Positions 9,385-17,091 of a stretch of DNA of 64,000 nt are shown one piece after another. Location of the stretch: positions 620,001 through 684,000 of the forward strand of contig NZ_JAUFQQ010000003.1 of NCBI RefSeq assembly GCF_030409845.1, given 5' to 3'. The notes under the pieces are model-generated. The model had not been told where the DNA came from. It was given only the letters and a program-made list of their open reading frames with translations, and searched no databases. Origin of the DNA: Flavobacterium branchiarum. GTDB taxonomy: Bacteria; Bacteroidota; Bacteroidia; Flavobacteriales; Flavobacteriaceae. Made by a program: the position numbers and the translations under genes. Every line of letters starts with the position of its first letter. The stretch's first letter is position 1.

Positions 9385-11133
9385 TCATAATTTTGATTGC
9401 TTCCTTAATCCTGCAACCGCTGTTGGGATGTCTTGTAACGCATCTTTATTACTCCATTCTTTCCAAAACTGTACTGTAGCACTTTGAGGTTTTATTGTTG
9501 GTTTGTCAATAATTACTCTTGTAGGAAGAAGTGACGCATCGCCTACAATTAATGCTTCGCCAATGTCAAGAATTGGTAATACATCTGTAAGACCAGCTAA
9601 ATTATCAGGAAGTAGCCTTTTTATAACCGCTTGATCTTCTGCATTTGAAAGTCGTAATGAAATGAAATTATTGCATTGACTTAAAACTGTTCTGTTTACT
9701 TCGGCAGGTCTTTGGCTAATAACAGTAAGACTAACCCCGTATTTTCGTCCTTCTTTTGCTATACGTTCAAAATTTTTCAATCCAAGTTCTGCTGCTACAT
9801 CTTGATTTGTTCTTTCTGGAATATAAAGATGAGCTTCATCACATAAAAGGCAAATAGGGTGTCTTTTATCTGTTAAAGTCCATTGTTGAACTGTAAATAC
9901 AATTCTTGCTACTAAACCGATAACAAGAGGTAAAACATCAGATGGCACTTCTGAGAAATCAATAACTTTTACGCCTGCATTTTTTGAATTTGTAGTTGAG
10001 CCTTGCATTAAAGCATTACAAAGTTTATCCATCCAATCAATATGCAATTCATCTTCTGAAATTTGAAACATAAATCCTGAACGTTTGTCTTGACTTTTTG
10101 CTTCCAATCGTTGAATAAATCTAGATAATTTCCCTTTAAAATCACCTGCTTTTCCTGCTGCTGTTGAGCCTGCAACTTGTTCGTTATCTAACCTTCTCAA
10201 TTCAGCTATAACTGCTTCTAATGAATAAGGAATTGGACTATCTATTGTGATGCTATCTTTGAAAGTAGTATCACCAATTGAATTTAAAAAGTTTATTTTT
10301 TCATTAAAAACGGTTCTTGAAAATACCATAGCTTGATTAGGTGCATTACTATCACTTCTATCAAGCAACATTGCCAACATCTCTTCATAAGTTAATAACC
10401 AATACGGAAGCATCAAGGCATTATTTTCAAGATTACCTGTTTTACCTAAATCAGAAGGGTTTGCAATTCTAAAATGCTGTATTCCATCTGCTTTAAAATC
10501 TGAACCGCTATATTCTCCGTGAATGTCAAAAAGAATACAATTTGCCATTGGAAGTTTTGCAATCTGCTCAACCAATTTGGCTACACACCAAGATTTACCT
10601 GAACCTGTACTACCAACAATTACCGCATGTCTTTGAAAAAGTTTGTCTCCATCTAAAAATGCTTCTGCATTTTCATCAATAGAATATTTTCCAATTGATA
10701 AAGGGATTTCATAATTCGATTGTGTAGAAATTGTTTGCATAAATTTGGTAATGTTTTCACCATCAATAGGGAAACAAGGTGCTTCAATTTCAGGAACTGT
10801 ATCAAGCGTTCTTTTAAAAATGTTCTCAAATTCACCATGTTTATCAATCATGGTTCCTATTAAATTTACTCTTATGATATTTTCTGTAAGTAGAAATCCA
10901 CCAAGTCCCAAATCTTCACTTACTGAATTGTTGTCGTCCGAAAGTTTTCTAGTGATCCTATTAATAATTCCAATCAAATGCTGCCCTGCCTTTGAGCTTT
11001 TTACTGCAATCAGATGATTAACTTGAAGTTTTCTTAATTTTTCAAGTTCTTCAACTTTAACGATGATTGTAGATGTATCTACACTAAACACGGTGCCGAT
11101 TGATGCTGTTTCTTCAAACTTAAATATTGCCAT
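9385..11133 (-). CDS. HerA-family ATPase, partner of the SIR2 protein
   Basis: Hexameric FtsK/HerA-type translocase of 582 residues. An N-terminal HAS-barrel-like region (about 10-60) precedes the ATPase core with Walker A GSTGSGKS (174-181), DIHGEYSG (203-210), Walker B ICLLCDEAH (Asp432, Glu433) and a sensor region VISQRPAEVN. Bacterial HerA proteins of this kind pair with a nuclease or, as here, a SIR2-like NADase to form an anti-phage complex (SIR2-HerA, also called Nezha). The SIR2 gene is directly upstream on the same strand, 90 bp away, which strongly supports the pairing. HerA can also work with NurA in DNA-end resection, but no NurA gene is present. Confidence 0.9.
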   Translation of the reverse strand: MAIFKFEETASIGTVFSVDTSTIIVKVEELEKLRKLQVNHLIAVKSSKAGQHLIGIINRITRKLSDDNNSVSEDLGLGGFLLTENIIRVNLIGTMIDKHGEFENIFKRTLDTVPEIEAPCFPIDGENITKFMQTISTQSNYEIPLSIGKYSIDENAEAFLDGDKLFQRHAVIVGSTGSGKSWCVAKLVEQIAKLPMANCILFDIHGEYSGSDFKADGIQHFRIANPSDLGKTGNLENNALMLPYWLLTYEEMLAMLLDRSDSNAPNQAMVFSRTVFNEKINFLNSIGDTTFKDSITIDSPIPYSLEAVIAELRRLDNEQVAGSTAAGKAGDFKGKLSRFIQRLEAKSQDKRSGFMFQISEDELHIDWMDKLCNALMQGSTTNSKNAGVKVIDFSEVPSDVLPLVIGLVARIVFTVQQWTLTDKRHPICLLCDEAHLYIPERTNQDVAAELGLKNFERIAKEGRKYGVSLTVISQRPAEVNRTVLSQCNNFISLRLSNAEDQAVIKRLLPDNLAGLTDVLPILDIGEALIVGDASLLPTRVIIDKPTIKPQSATVQFWKEWSNKDALQDIPTAVAGLRKQSKL

Positions 11134-11223
11134 TGTTGAGGTTTATGAGATGATTAATTTTAAATACTCGCCTAATGACCAATAATTAACATTAGGAATT
11201 ATGTGTTCGCCAAAACTAGAAGA

Positions 11224-12165
11224 CTATACTTTTGTATCTGTTCCATTTATTTCTTCCATTAAAATATAGTGTTTACAATTGCCTGTAAGAATTGATTGTT
11301 TTGTTTTAGGGGTCAATTCTTTTGTTAAAACAATAATTGGTTTGGATTTTATTTGTTCGATTAGTTTTGGTTGTACATGAATATCATTAAAACCATATCC
11401 AATGCATAAAAATCCGTTTGCTGTTTCTATTTCATTGTCGGCTTGAGCAAAAATTGTACGGTACGGCTCATTATGTGTCTCAAAATATTTACTTAGACCA
11501 GGTGTTACAATAGATGGTTTGCTATTGCGAGGAACTGAATGTCGCAAAGGAAGCTGTATATTTTCATCATTCATTGTTTTAAACCAATCTAAAGAACCGT
11601 GAACTTTCCAGATATTTACTTGACCATTGTAACCTTTTATGGATGACAAGGAATTTTGATGAATGGCATTTGAGAAATGTCCAATATAATTTTGTGCATA
11701 ACCTGTACAGATTATTGCTTTAGCGAAACTGGCCGCATATTCTGCTAATCTGTCATAATTAGTTGTTACAACCGATAGTTTTTTGTTAGCGGTTGAAAGC
11801 AAATGTTCTGTCAATTTAGCCAAAGGGAAATTTTCTGTTGTTTCTAAAAATTGCTCATAAGCTTCGAAATCCGATTTATTAACCAATTCCCATGTTTTAC
11901 AAACTATTTCGTTTAAAACATTGTCTCTTAATTGTAGTTCAGAAAGAGTGGCTTCTAAATCTCCATTAGTATCAAAAGATGTTTTGAATTTTTCAAATTG
12001 TTCTTGGTCGTTAGTGTCTGTAAAAACAATTGAATTTTTCAAATGTTCTCCAAGTGTCCACATAGATGGAAGCTTAAACGGAACAGAAGCTCCGCTTCCT
12101 AATACAACTAAAGGAACTCGGTTTGTCCAATCTTGAAGCTGTTTTAATAATGCATCTGTATCCAT
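11224..12165 (-). CDS. SIR2-family NADase of a SIR2-HerA defence pair
   Basis: 313-residue SIR2-like protein. Visible motifs: nucleotide-binding VVLGSGASVPF (20-30), the catalytic Asn in VVTTNYDRL (Asn136), the catalytic His in WKVHGSLDW (His189), and a late GYGFNDIHVQPKL block typical of defence SIR2 proteins. In known SIR2-HerA systems the SIR2 subunit hydrolyses NAD+ on infection and causes abortive infection; both key residues are kept, so activity is expected. It has no transmembrane segment. It stands 58 bp downstream of the methylase and 90 bp upstream of herA, all minus strand, so SIR2-HerA sits inside a larger operon-like array. Confidence 0.88.
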   Translation of the reverse strand: MDTDALLKQLQDWTNRVPLVVLGSGASVPFKLPSMWTLGEHLKNSIVFTDTNDQEQFEKFKTSFDTNGDLEATLSELQLRDNVLNEIVCKTWELVNKSDFEAYEQFLETTENFPLAKLTEHLLSTANKKLSVVTTNYDRLAEYAASFAKAIICTGYAQNYIGHFSNAIHQNSLSSIKGYNGQVNIWKVHGSLDWFKTMNDENIQLPLRHSVPRNSKPSIVTPGLSKYFETHNEPYRTIFAQADNEIETANGFLCIGYGFNDIHVQPKLIEQIKSKPIIVLTKELTPKTKQSILTGNCKHYILMEEINGTDTKV

Positions 12166-12234
12166 ATTTTATTTACTTCTATTTAACCTACGTTTCGATA
12201 ACTTTTTCCAAATACTGTGAGCCAAATTAATTTC

Positions 12235-13749
12235 TTATACTTTATAAATCCCTTCAATCATCTCCCAAATCTCCAACTCTTCTATTTTGTCATAATTTTC
12301 TGTTATTCTTACTTCATCAACAATGCGTTTCGTTTTTGCCGTTATCAATTCCAAAACTGGTTTTTCGGGAATGATAATCGGAATTTTTTTGATGTAGTTT
12401 GCAGGATTGTTAGCAGATGGATTGATGGTTCTAATCAATTTATTACAAGTTGGTGAATTGAAAAATGCCAACAAATAATAAGTTAGACTTTCATCTTTCG
12501 GAAAAATTCCCACAATACTTTGGTCGAACAATTTGTTTTCAATCAAAGAGGCTGTAATACTTGATGAACTTATCATTGGTACACCAATCCCAAATCTGAA
12601 ATAGTATTTTGGGTTTTGAAATCTTGATTTTTTGTCGGTTTTGTAATGTTGTACGGCTTCTTTGCTCCAATTCATAAACCAACTTTCTGGCTTTAGATAT
12701 TTAGTATTTCCGCCCTTTACGATTGGAATAAAATGTTGCTTGTTTTCAATTCCTTTTAAAATATCAATATTTTCTTTGTAATCTTTATTTATGGTTTCTG
12801 AATTTACTAAATCGTAGTTTTTACCGTTTTTCAAATCAACACTTATCACTTGTAAAAAACGTTTATCATCGCCTGAATAAAAACCAGTAACACAATCGGC
12901 AATGTCACCAATTTTGAATTTGGATTGATTAATCAATTTCAAAATGTTGCTGTTTTCTGCAATCAAAAATGCGTGGTCGGGATTATTGAAAATAGTTGCT
13001 TGTGTAAATTGATATGTCTTTAAAGCATTATCATTTATATTGTTTAATTGCTCTACATTACCAAAACCATTGATAACAGAAAAGCTATTTTGCATACATT
13101 CTTTATAGTCGCTTTTCTTTCTTAATGTAATGATGGAAAGATTGGCATAACCAAAATTTACACCTGGAAAAAATGAAGAAGGAAATAAAGCCAATTCCAC
13201 AATTTGGGTTTTAGTCAAAATGTGATTTCGTAAAGCTTTGTGCATATGTAGATTGAGAAAAGTGTCAGGAATGATAAATGACAAAATCCCATCCTCTTTC
13301 AGTAATTCAATACAGCGATATAGAAACAAACCGTAACTTTCTTTGGCGTATAATTCTGGATACATTTTTTTGAGAACCGTCCGTTTCTCATAATCTTGCC
13401 AAGCTCCATAAGGAGGATTAGCTATGATTTTATCATAAATACCACCAAAACAAGAGTTAAAGCCTAACTCTGCATCTAATAATGTATCACATTCCCGAAT
13501 AGTTACATTCGGATAATCTGAGAATTTTTCATTTAGCGTTTCAATGGAATTTGGATTAAGCTCGCAAATATCAATATGAGCAAATTCGTTTTCGCTTAAA
13601 ATTGTTTCCACAAATACGCCATCACCACCACAAGGTTCAAATATTCTATCGCTTGTTTCCAATGATAGTTTACTCACCATATAATCAACAATTGGTGTCG
13701 ATTTTGTGTAAAATGCTTGATATTTTCTTGCTTCGCTTATCATTACCAA
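12235..13749 (-). CDS. Eco57I-like N6-adenine DNA methyltransferase
   Basis: Restriction-modification methylase of 504 residues. SAM-binding motif I is FEPCGGDGVFVE (37-48), preceded by a motif X-like YQAFYTKSTPIVDYM; catalytic motif IV NPPYGAW (111-117) is the form used by N6-adenine methylases. The C-terminal 250 residues, including SWFMNWSKEA and a FNSPTCNKLI block, look like a target-recognition domain. Two ATG codons compete: 13749 overlaps the nuclease gene by 7 bp, 13743 by 3 bp; either way translation is coupled to the nuclease. Target sequence is not predictable. It protects host DNA from the nuclease encoded just upstream. Confidence 0.92.
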   Translation of the reverse strand: MVMISEARKYQAFYTKSTPIVDYMVSKLSLETSDRIFEPCGGDGVFVETILSENEFAHIDICELNPNSIETLNEKFSDYPNVTIRECDTLLDAELGFNSCFGGIYDKIIANPPYGAWQDYEKRTVLKKMYPELYAKESYGLFLYRCIELLKEDGILSFIIPDTFLNLHMHKALRNHILTKTQIVELALFPSSFFPGVNFGYANLSIITLRKKSDYKECMQNSFSVINGFGNVEQLNNINDNALKTYQFTQATIFNNPDHAFLIAENSNILKLINQSKFKIGDIADCVTGFYSGDDKRFLQVISVDLKNGKNYDLVNSETINKDYKENIDILKGIENKQHFIPIVKGGNTKYLKPESWFMNWSKEAVQHYKTDKKSRFQNPKYYFRFGIGVPMISSSSITASLIENKLFDQSIVGIFPKDESLTYYLLAFFNSPTCNKLIRTINPSANNPANYIKKIPIIIPEKPVLELITAKTKRIVDEVRITENYDKIEELEIWEMIEGIYKV

Positions 13750-14657
13750 AGTAAATATTGTAAAAGATTATTGTCTGTCAAATGTTGAGTTGTTTCTGCA
13801 TTGAAATCCGCTGCCCAATCAATGTTTGTTTCCGTCCATTGTTTCAGGTTGTAACCTGAATATTCACTTATTTTTTGGTAGGCTTCGCTTCCACAATACG
13901 CTTCCCAAATTCCTGAATTTTTCAGCGTATTGAAATAACTGTTGTTTTCTTCTGCTCTTACAAAAAGCAAACATTTATAGTTGTCATCAAGGTTTTGGTA
14001 AATGGTTGCAACCAACAAAAGTCTGTTGGTATTTCCTTTTTCGTTTGAACCAAATCCACTTTTAAAATCCACAACATATTTTTGTTCATTGTGAGAAAAA
14101 TGTAGGTCAAGTTCTAACTGAATTTCTCCTGAGCTAACTAAACTCCAAACTTTGTCGTAATACTTTTTTAGTTCTTGCTTTTCTTCATCAGTGATGGCTA
14201 GGTTACCAATGTAGTCTGTAATTTCATCAGTCATTTTCTTTTTAACTTCCGAAAAAAGTGGTGGTATAAAAAGCGAAAGATTGTTGATTGGGTAATAAAA
14301 ACACAATTTACAAAATGGATCCCAAAGTTCACCGACTCTTCTCGAAAAGTCCATATATTCATAAGGTCTTACAGAGTTTCGGCTTTCAATCATTACTACG
14401 ATATTGCAATAAGTAATCATCAAAATGGCTTCCAATTTTTCTTGGTTAGTCCATTTTTCTTTTTCAGATTGTTGCAATAAAGTTGTAATCAGATTGTCTT
14501 TTGTCTGATTCAAAGCTCGGTTAATGGCACTTGCGCGTTTGCTAAATTCAGTTTCCGAAAATTGAGATTTTATTTGTACCAAAAACTCGCTTGCTCTATC
14601 TCTGAAATAAGCCAAAAGCTCTTGCTTATTATCTTTTATATTCTTGTCTATATTCAT
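13743..14657 (-). CDS. Probable type II restriction endonuclease, PD-(D/E)XK fold
   Basis: 304 residues of a family I cannot name. The evidence for a nuclease is a plausible PD-(D/E)XK core: acidic residues in QLELDLHF (Glu182, Asp184) and, after a beta-hairpin, VVDFKSG with Asp197-X-Lys199, followed by a helix-like LLLVATIYQN. The N-terminal 140 residues are helical and unassigned. Its place between a small XRE regulator and a coupled DNA methylase is the standard layout of a type II restriction-modification operon. It starts 11 bp after the 57-residue gene and overlaps the methylase start. Confidence 0.72.
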   Translation of the reverse strand: MNIDKNIKDNKQELLAYFRDRASEFLVQIKSQFSETEFSKRASAINRALNQTKDNLITTLLQQSEKEKWTNQEKLEAILMITYCNIVVMIESRNSVRPYEYMDFSRRVGELWDPFCKLCFYYPINNLSLFIPPLFSEVKKKMTDEITDYIGNLAITDEEKQELKKYYDKVWSLVSSGEIQLELDLHFSHNEQKYVVDFKSGFGSNEKGNTNRLLLVATIYQNLDDNYKCLLFVRAEENNSYFNTLKNSGIWEAYCGSEAYQKISEYSGYNLKQWTETNIDWAADFNAETTQHLTDNNLLQYLLW

Positions 14658-14668
14658 TCTACGTCCTT

Positions 14669-14842
14669 TTAATAGATAAATTTGATAAGTCCTTTCGGTG
14701 ATTTTTCATCAAACCAAAGCCAAATATCAAAGCGATAAGTTCCCTTTTCCCAATAATAAAAATCTTGTTCAATTTCATCGCTGTTGTTTATTGAAATATT
14801 ATTAAACTCGCTCCACATTTTATTTAATTCAGTTAATGTCAT
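14669..14842 (-). CDS. Small 57-residue protein between the regulator and the nuclease
   Basis: Short ORF read directly from the sequence: 57 codons, start MTLTELNKMW, end GLIKFIY. Its ATG overlaps the stop of the XRE regulator in an ATGA junction (plus coordinates 14839-14842), the typical sign of translational coupling, and its stop is 11 bp before the nuclease start. It is acidic and aromatic-rich (DFYYWEKG, FDIWLWFDE). I know no family for it. Position suggests a role in the restriction system, for example an accessory or inhibitor subunit, but that is inference only. Intact placement without gaps argues for a real gene. Confidence 0.65.
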   Translation of the reverse strand: MTLTELNKMWSEFNNISINNSDEIEQDFYYWEKGTYRFDIWLWFDEKSPKGLIKFIY

Positions 14843-15165
14843 TTTTTCTTGTTGCCTTTAAAATATTCAACTTTATCTTCTGCTACTTTTAGCGTATCAA
14901 TATCGGCTTCCTCTTCCATTATTCTATATGCAAATTGGTCGCTAAGTAATTCTTTAATCAATAGTTTTTCGTCTATTTTAAAAAACTCTGCAATGTGCTT
15001 TATTTGCTCTTTTGTTGGTTGTCGTTCGTTACGTTCAATTTTTCCAAGTAATGAAGTGTCAATGCCGATATGGCTTGCTACTTCTCGCAAAGAAAGCGAT
15101 GCTTGCTCTCTTAAAGTTCTTAATCGTTCGCCTATGGTTGTAATACTTTTTTCCATTGTCGTCAT
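14839..15165 (-). CDS. XRE-family regulator (controller-protein-like) of the restriction operon
   Basis: 108-residue protein with a Cro/C1-type helix-turn-helix at about 10-65: IGERLRTLREQASLSLREVA, then GIDTSLLGKIERNERQPT, then IKHIAEFF. The tail (VEYFKGNKKK) is short and basic. Small XRE proteins at the head of restriction operons act as controller proteins that time nuclease synthesis. Two GGAC-N7-GTCC dyads lie immediately upstream, one ending 4 bp before the ATG, which supports autoregulation. The start MTTMEK at 15165 was preferred; Met4 is possible. Its stop overlaps the next gene by 4 bp. Confidence 0.88.
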   Translation of the reverse strand: MTTMEKSITTIGERLRTLREQASLSLREVASHIGIDTSLLGKIERNERQPTKEQIKHIAEFFKIDEKLLIKELLSDQFAYRIMEEEADIDTLKVAEDKVEYFKGNKKK

Positions 15166-15168
15166 TTA

Positions 15169-15222
15169 GGACGTGTTTTGTCCAAAAATAAGTAAATAAA
15201 ATTGATAGGACTAATTTTGTCC
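15169..15222 (-). promoter_or_regulatory. Tandem operator-like dyads and promoter of the defence operon
   Basis: Two 15-bp imperfect palindromes, GGACGTGTTTTGTCC (15169-15183) and GGACTAATTTTGTCC (15208-15222), share 12 of 15 positions and have centres 39 bp apart. Between them on the minus strand is TATTTTTG (plus coordinates 15183-15190), a match to the Bacteroidetes -7 box TAnnTTTG. One dyad therefore covers the leader and start codon region and the other falls near the -33 position. This is the arrangement expected for binding by the XRE regulator encoded directly downstream. The dyads are seen; the regulator-operator link is inferred. Confidence 0.68.
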
Positions 15223-15308
15223 ACGAATTTTACTAACAAGATGTGAGGTGTTGATGGTTTTGATATGGCAATATAATTTCCCATTTTTTGAAGTGCTAAA
15301 ATAATATA

Positions 15309-15986
15309 TTACAACCTTCTCCCTTTCTTCTTTTTCTTCATCTTTTTAGCGAACTGCTCTTCTTTGTAATCCACGCCCTGTGCATCGGGTAACAGGCTGA
15401 ACAATCCCAAATCAGAGCCTTGCGAATGTTCCTGCGAGATAAACTCAAAAAGGTCTTTCGTTTGCAAATCGTCTATTAAATTCATTTTTGAAACAGGGCT
15501 TTCCTGTATCTTTGGTTCGGGTTTGTTTCCGTTGTTCCACCAATCGTTGAATACATTTGCCGACAGTTTTTTGTCTAATTGTGAGCCATTCCAAACGGTT
15601 CGGTTTTCGTGGTCGATGAATGTAATACCGTAAATCCGTCCGCTTTCGTTCCTGCGGACAACCGTATTGATACCCTGCTAGGTAAGTTGATTTTTAAATT
15701 CCGTTTCGCTGTTTGTGGTATGTATAGCCAATTCAACGGTGTTCTTTAGAACAGACTTCGCAGGATTGGCTTTCATCTTCTCTTTGGACTGCTCGAAGTG
15801 TTTTTGCAGTTGCGCTACGCCTGCATCTTTGCCGAAAAGCGATGCTTTGAAAGGGTTACTTACTTTGTTGCCGTTCTCGTCCAATGCCACATATACTAAT
15901 CCGTTTACGGTCTGTCCGTTCCGTTCGCCCTTGACTTCCTCCGCTGTAATATTGAAAAGTGACAATAAAGCATTGTAACTACCCAT
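15309..15986 (-). pseudogene. C-terminal remnant of a MobB-type relaxase with an internal stop
   Basis: Two adjoining ORFs in one frame encode the C-terminal part of a Bacteroidetes conjugative-transposon relaxase. The first piece (15678-15986) begins MGSYNALLSLFNITAEEV and includes NPFKASLFGKDAG; it ends at TAG (15678-15680). The second piece continues in the same frame, with GINTVVRRNESGRIYGITF and TVWNGSQLDKKLSANVF, to TAA at 15309. In relatives these two blocks are one continuous domain, so the TAG is a nonsense mutation, probably from a Glu codon. The catalytic N-terminal relaxase domain is missing: upstream lies a clipped membrane gene. The gene cannot mobilise DNA. Base composition is richer in GC than the flanking core DNA. 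Confidence 0.8.
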
Positions 15987-15996
15987 AGTAGAATAG

Positions 15997-16179
15997 TTAT
16001 TTTGATGTCAAAACGGCTTGGATAGTTAACCATATTATCGAATTGAAAATGATTATCATTGAATTTTTCCGTGTAGTTAGAGATTTTGAAGTCTTAATAA
16101 TCCAACAGAATAAAAAAAATGTTACAACCGTCGTAATTCCGAAAGTCAAAGAAATGTATATAGGTAAGTTTTCTAACAT
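15997..16179 (-). pseudogene. 5' fragment of a small membrane-protein gene
   Basis: Best start is ATG at 16179 (MLENLPIYISLTFG), giving 60 residues with two hydrophobic segments (about 4-26 and 41-57). An earlier in-frame Met at 16305 adds a stretch that does not look coding. The ORF stops only 10 bp before the relaxase remnant on the same strand. From memory, similar island-borne membrane proteins are roughly 150 residues and have more helices, so I read this as the first third of a gene cut by the deletion that also removed the relaxase N-terminus. If it is instead a complete two-helix protein, that would need an intact homologue of the same length. Confidence 0.5.
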
Positions 16180-16267
16180 AATTTTCAAATAAAACTGCAA
16201 GGTATAAATGTTTCCCTTTTTGTGATGCTTCTCATGAGACAAGAAATTATTTGAAAGGTCTAAAAAA

Positions 16268-16315
16268 ATGGCGTTATAATACAGTATTTGGCATCTGTAC
16301 GCCAAATACCGCCAT
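16268..16315. promoter_or_regulatory. Compound palindrome upstream of the first HTH gene
   Basis: Inner perfect arms GTATTTGGC (16284-16292) and GCCAAATAC (16301-16309) around an 8-nt spacer, flanked by outer arms ATGGCG (16268-16273) and CGCCAT (16310-16315). It sits in the divergent region between the clipped membrane gene and the small HTH genes. It could be an operator for one of those HTH proteins or a structured leader; no T tract follows, so a terminator is unlikely. Confidence 0.5.
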
Positions 16316-16379
16316 TGAAAGCAATATTACAATGACCTATGTGAATAGCTACTATTTTCGAGGTTTAAATGATGAAGAT

Positions 16380-16652
16380 ATGGAAATAACGGTTTTAGAC
16401 ATTCAGATTTTGACAGCATTGCACAGAGAGGTAAAGGAAGTTTCCGTATTGATTAAGGAAATCACTACACCCTACAAAGCACTGCAAAAGGCAATGAAAT
16501 GGCTCGACCATCAGGAAGCCTGCCAATTGCTCAATATCAGCAAAAGAACGTTGCAGACGTATAGGACAAAAGGCATTCTTGGAGCAACGCAAATCAATCA
16601 GAAAACGTATTTCAGATTATCCGAAGTGGAGTTACTTATGCAGGGAGAGTGA
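16380..16652 (+). CDS. Small helix-turn-helix protein (excisionase-like), first copy
   Basis: 90 residues from ATG at 16380 (MEITVLDIQI). The C-terminal half is a MerR/excisionase-type winged HTH: WLDHQEACQLLNISKRTLQTYR then GILGATQINQKTYFRLSEVELLM. An upstream in-frame Met at 16251 would add 43 residues running through the compound palindrome and is unlikely. Pairs of such genes next to the integrase are a standard part of Bacteroidetes conjugative transposons, where they regulate excision or transfer. It is followed 20 bp later by a second HTH gene. It looks intact although the integrase is not. Confidence 0.8.
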   Translation: MEITVLDIQILTALHREVKEVSVLIKEITTPYKALQKAMKWLDHQEACQLLNISKRTLQTYRTKGILGATQINQKTYFRLSEVELLMQGE

Positions 16653-16672
16653 CCACTAAAAAAGCAAAATAA

Positions 16673-16954
16673 ATGAGACAGGTTGGAAATTCTAACGAAG
16701 ATATGCTTGCCCTGCTCGAAGCTGTGGTAGGCATCAAAAATGAACTCCTGTACATCAGAGAATATTTCCACCCATTACTAAAAGGGAAAATCTATCTATC
16801 AGGCGAACAGGTTTGTGAAATACTACACATCAGCAAACTGACTTTGCAACAGTACAGGGATGACGGACTGCTACCTTTTATCAAACTCGAACGGAAAATC
16901 CTTTTCCGAGAAAGCGATATTATCAAGGTATTGGAAGATAACTACCAGCGTTAG
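16673..16954 (+). CDS. Small helix-turn-helix protein (excisionase-like), second copy
   Basis: 93 residues. The N-terminal helix (NEDMLALLEAVVGIKNELLYI) precedes an excisionase-type HTH: KIYLSGEQVCEILHISKLTL, QQYRDDGLLPFIKLERKILF and RESDIIKVLE. It shares its plan with the preceding gene (the motif with LxISKxTLQxYR occurs in both), so the two are paralogues that probably form a small operon. Function in element excision or regulation is inferred from family and location. The next gene, the integrase, is convergent and separated by a bidirectional terminator. Confidence 0.82.
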   Translation: MRQVGNSNEDMLALLEAVVGIKNELLYIREYFHPLLKGKIYLSGEQVCEILHISKLTLQQYRDDGLLPFIKLERKILFRESDIIKVLEDNYQR

Positions 16955-16990
16955 CTAACTGCGAAAACTGTAACCATATCAGTCAATTAA

Positions 16991-17030
16991 AAAAACAGCC
17001 CACTGCTTTAAGCGGTGGGCTATGTTGTTT
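16991..17030. terminator. Bidirectional terminator between the HTH genes and the integrase
   Basis: GC-rich hairpin with arms AGCCCAC (16997-17003) and GTGGGCT (17015-17021) extended inward by GC/GC pairs, loop TTTAA. A seven-A tract precedes it and a T-rich tract follows it, so it can end transcription on both strands of this convergent pair. Confidence 0.85.
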
Positions 17031-17091
17031 TTAAGGAATTGTGATATAATGTTACAGGCTTGCCACAAAAGAGCGTTCCATACCCTTAAAT

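Noticed and set aside
16997..17021. GC-rich hairpin considered as a CRISPR repeat or attachment site
   Set aside because: Single copy and flanked by A and T tracts between convergent genes, as expected for a bidirectional terminator. No regularly spaced direct repeats suggesting a CRISPR array were noticed by eye anywhere in the window.
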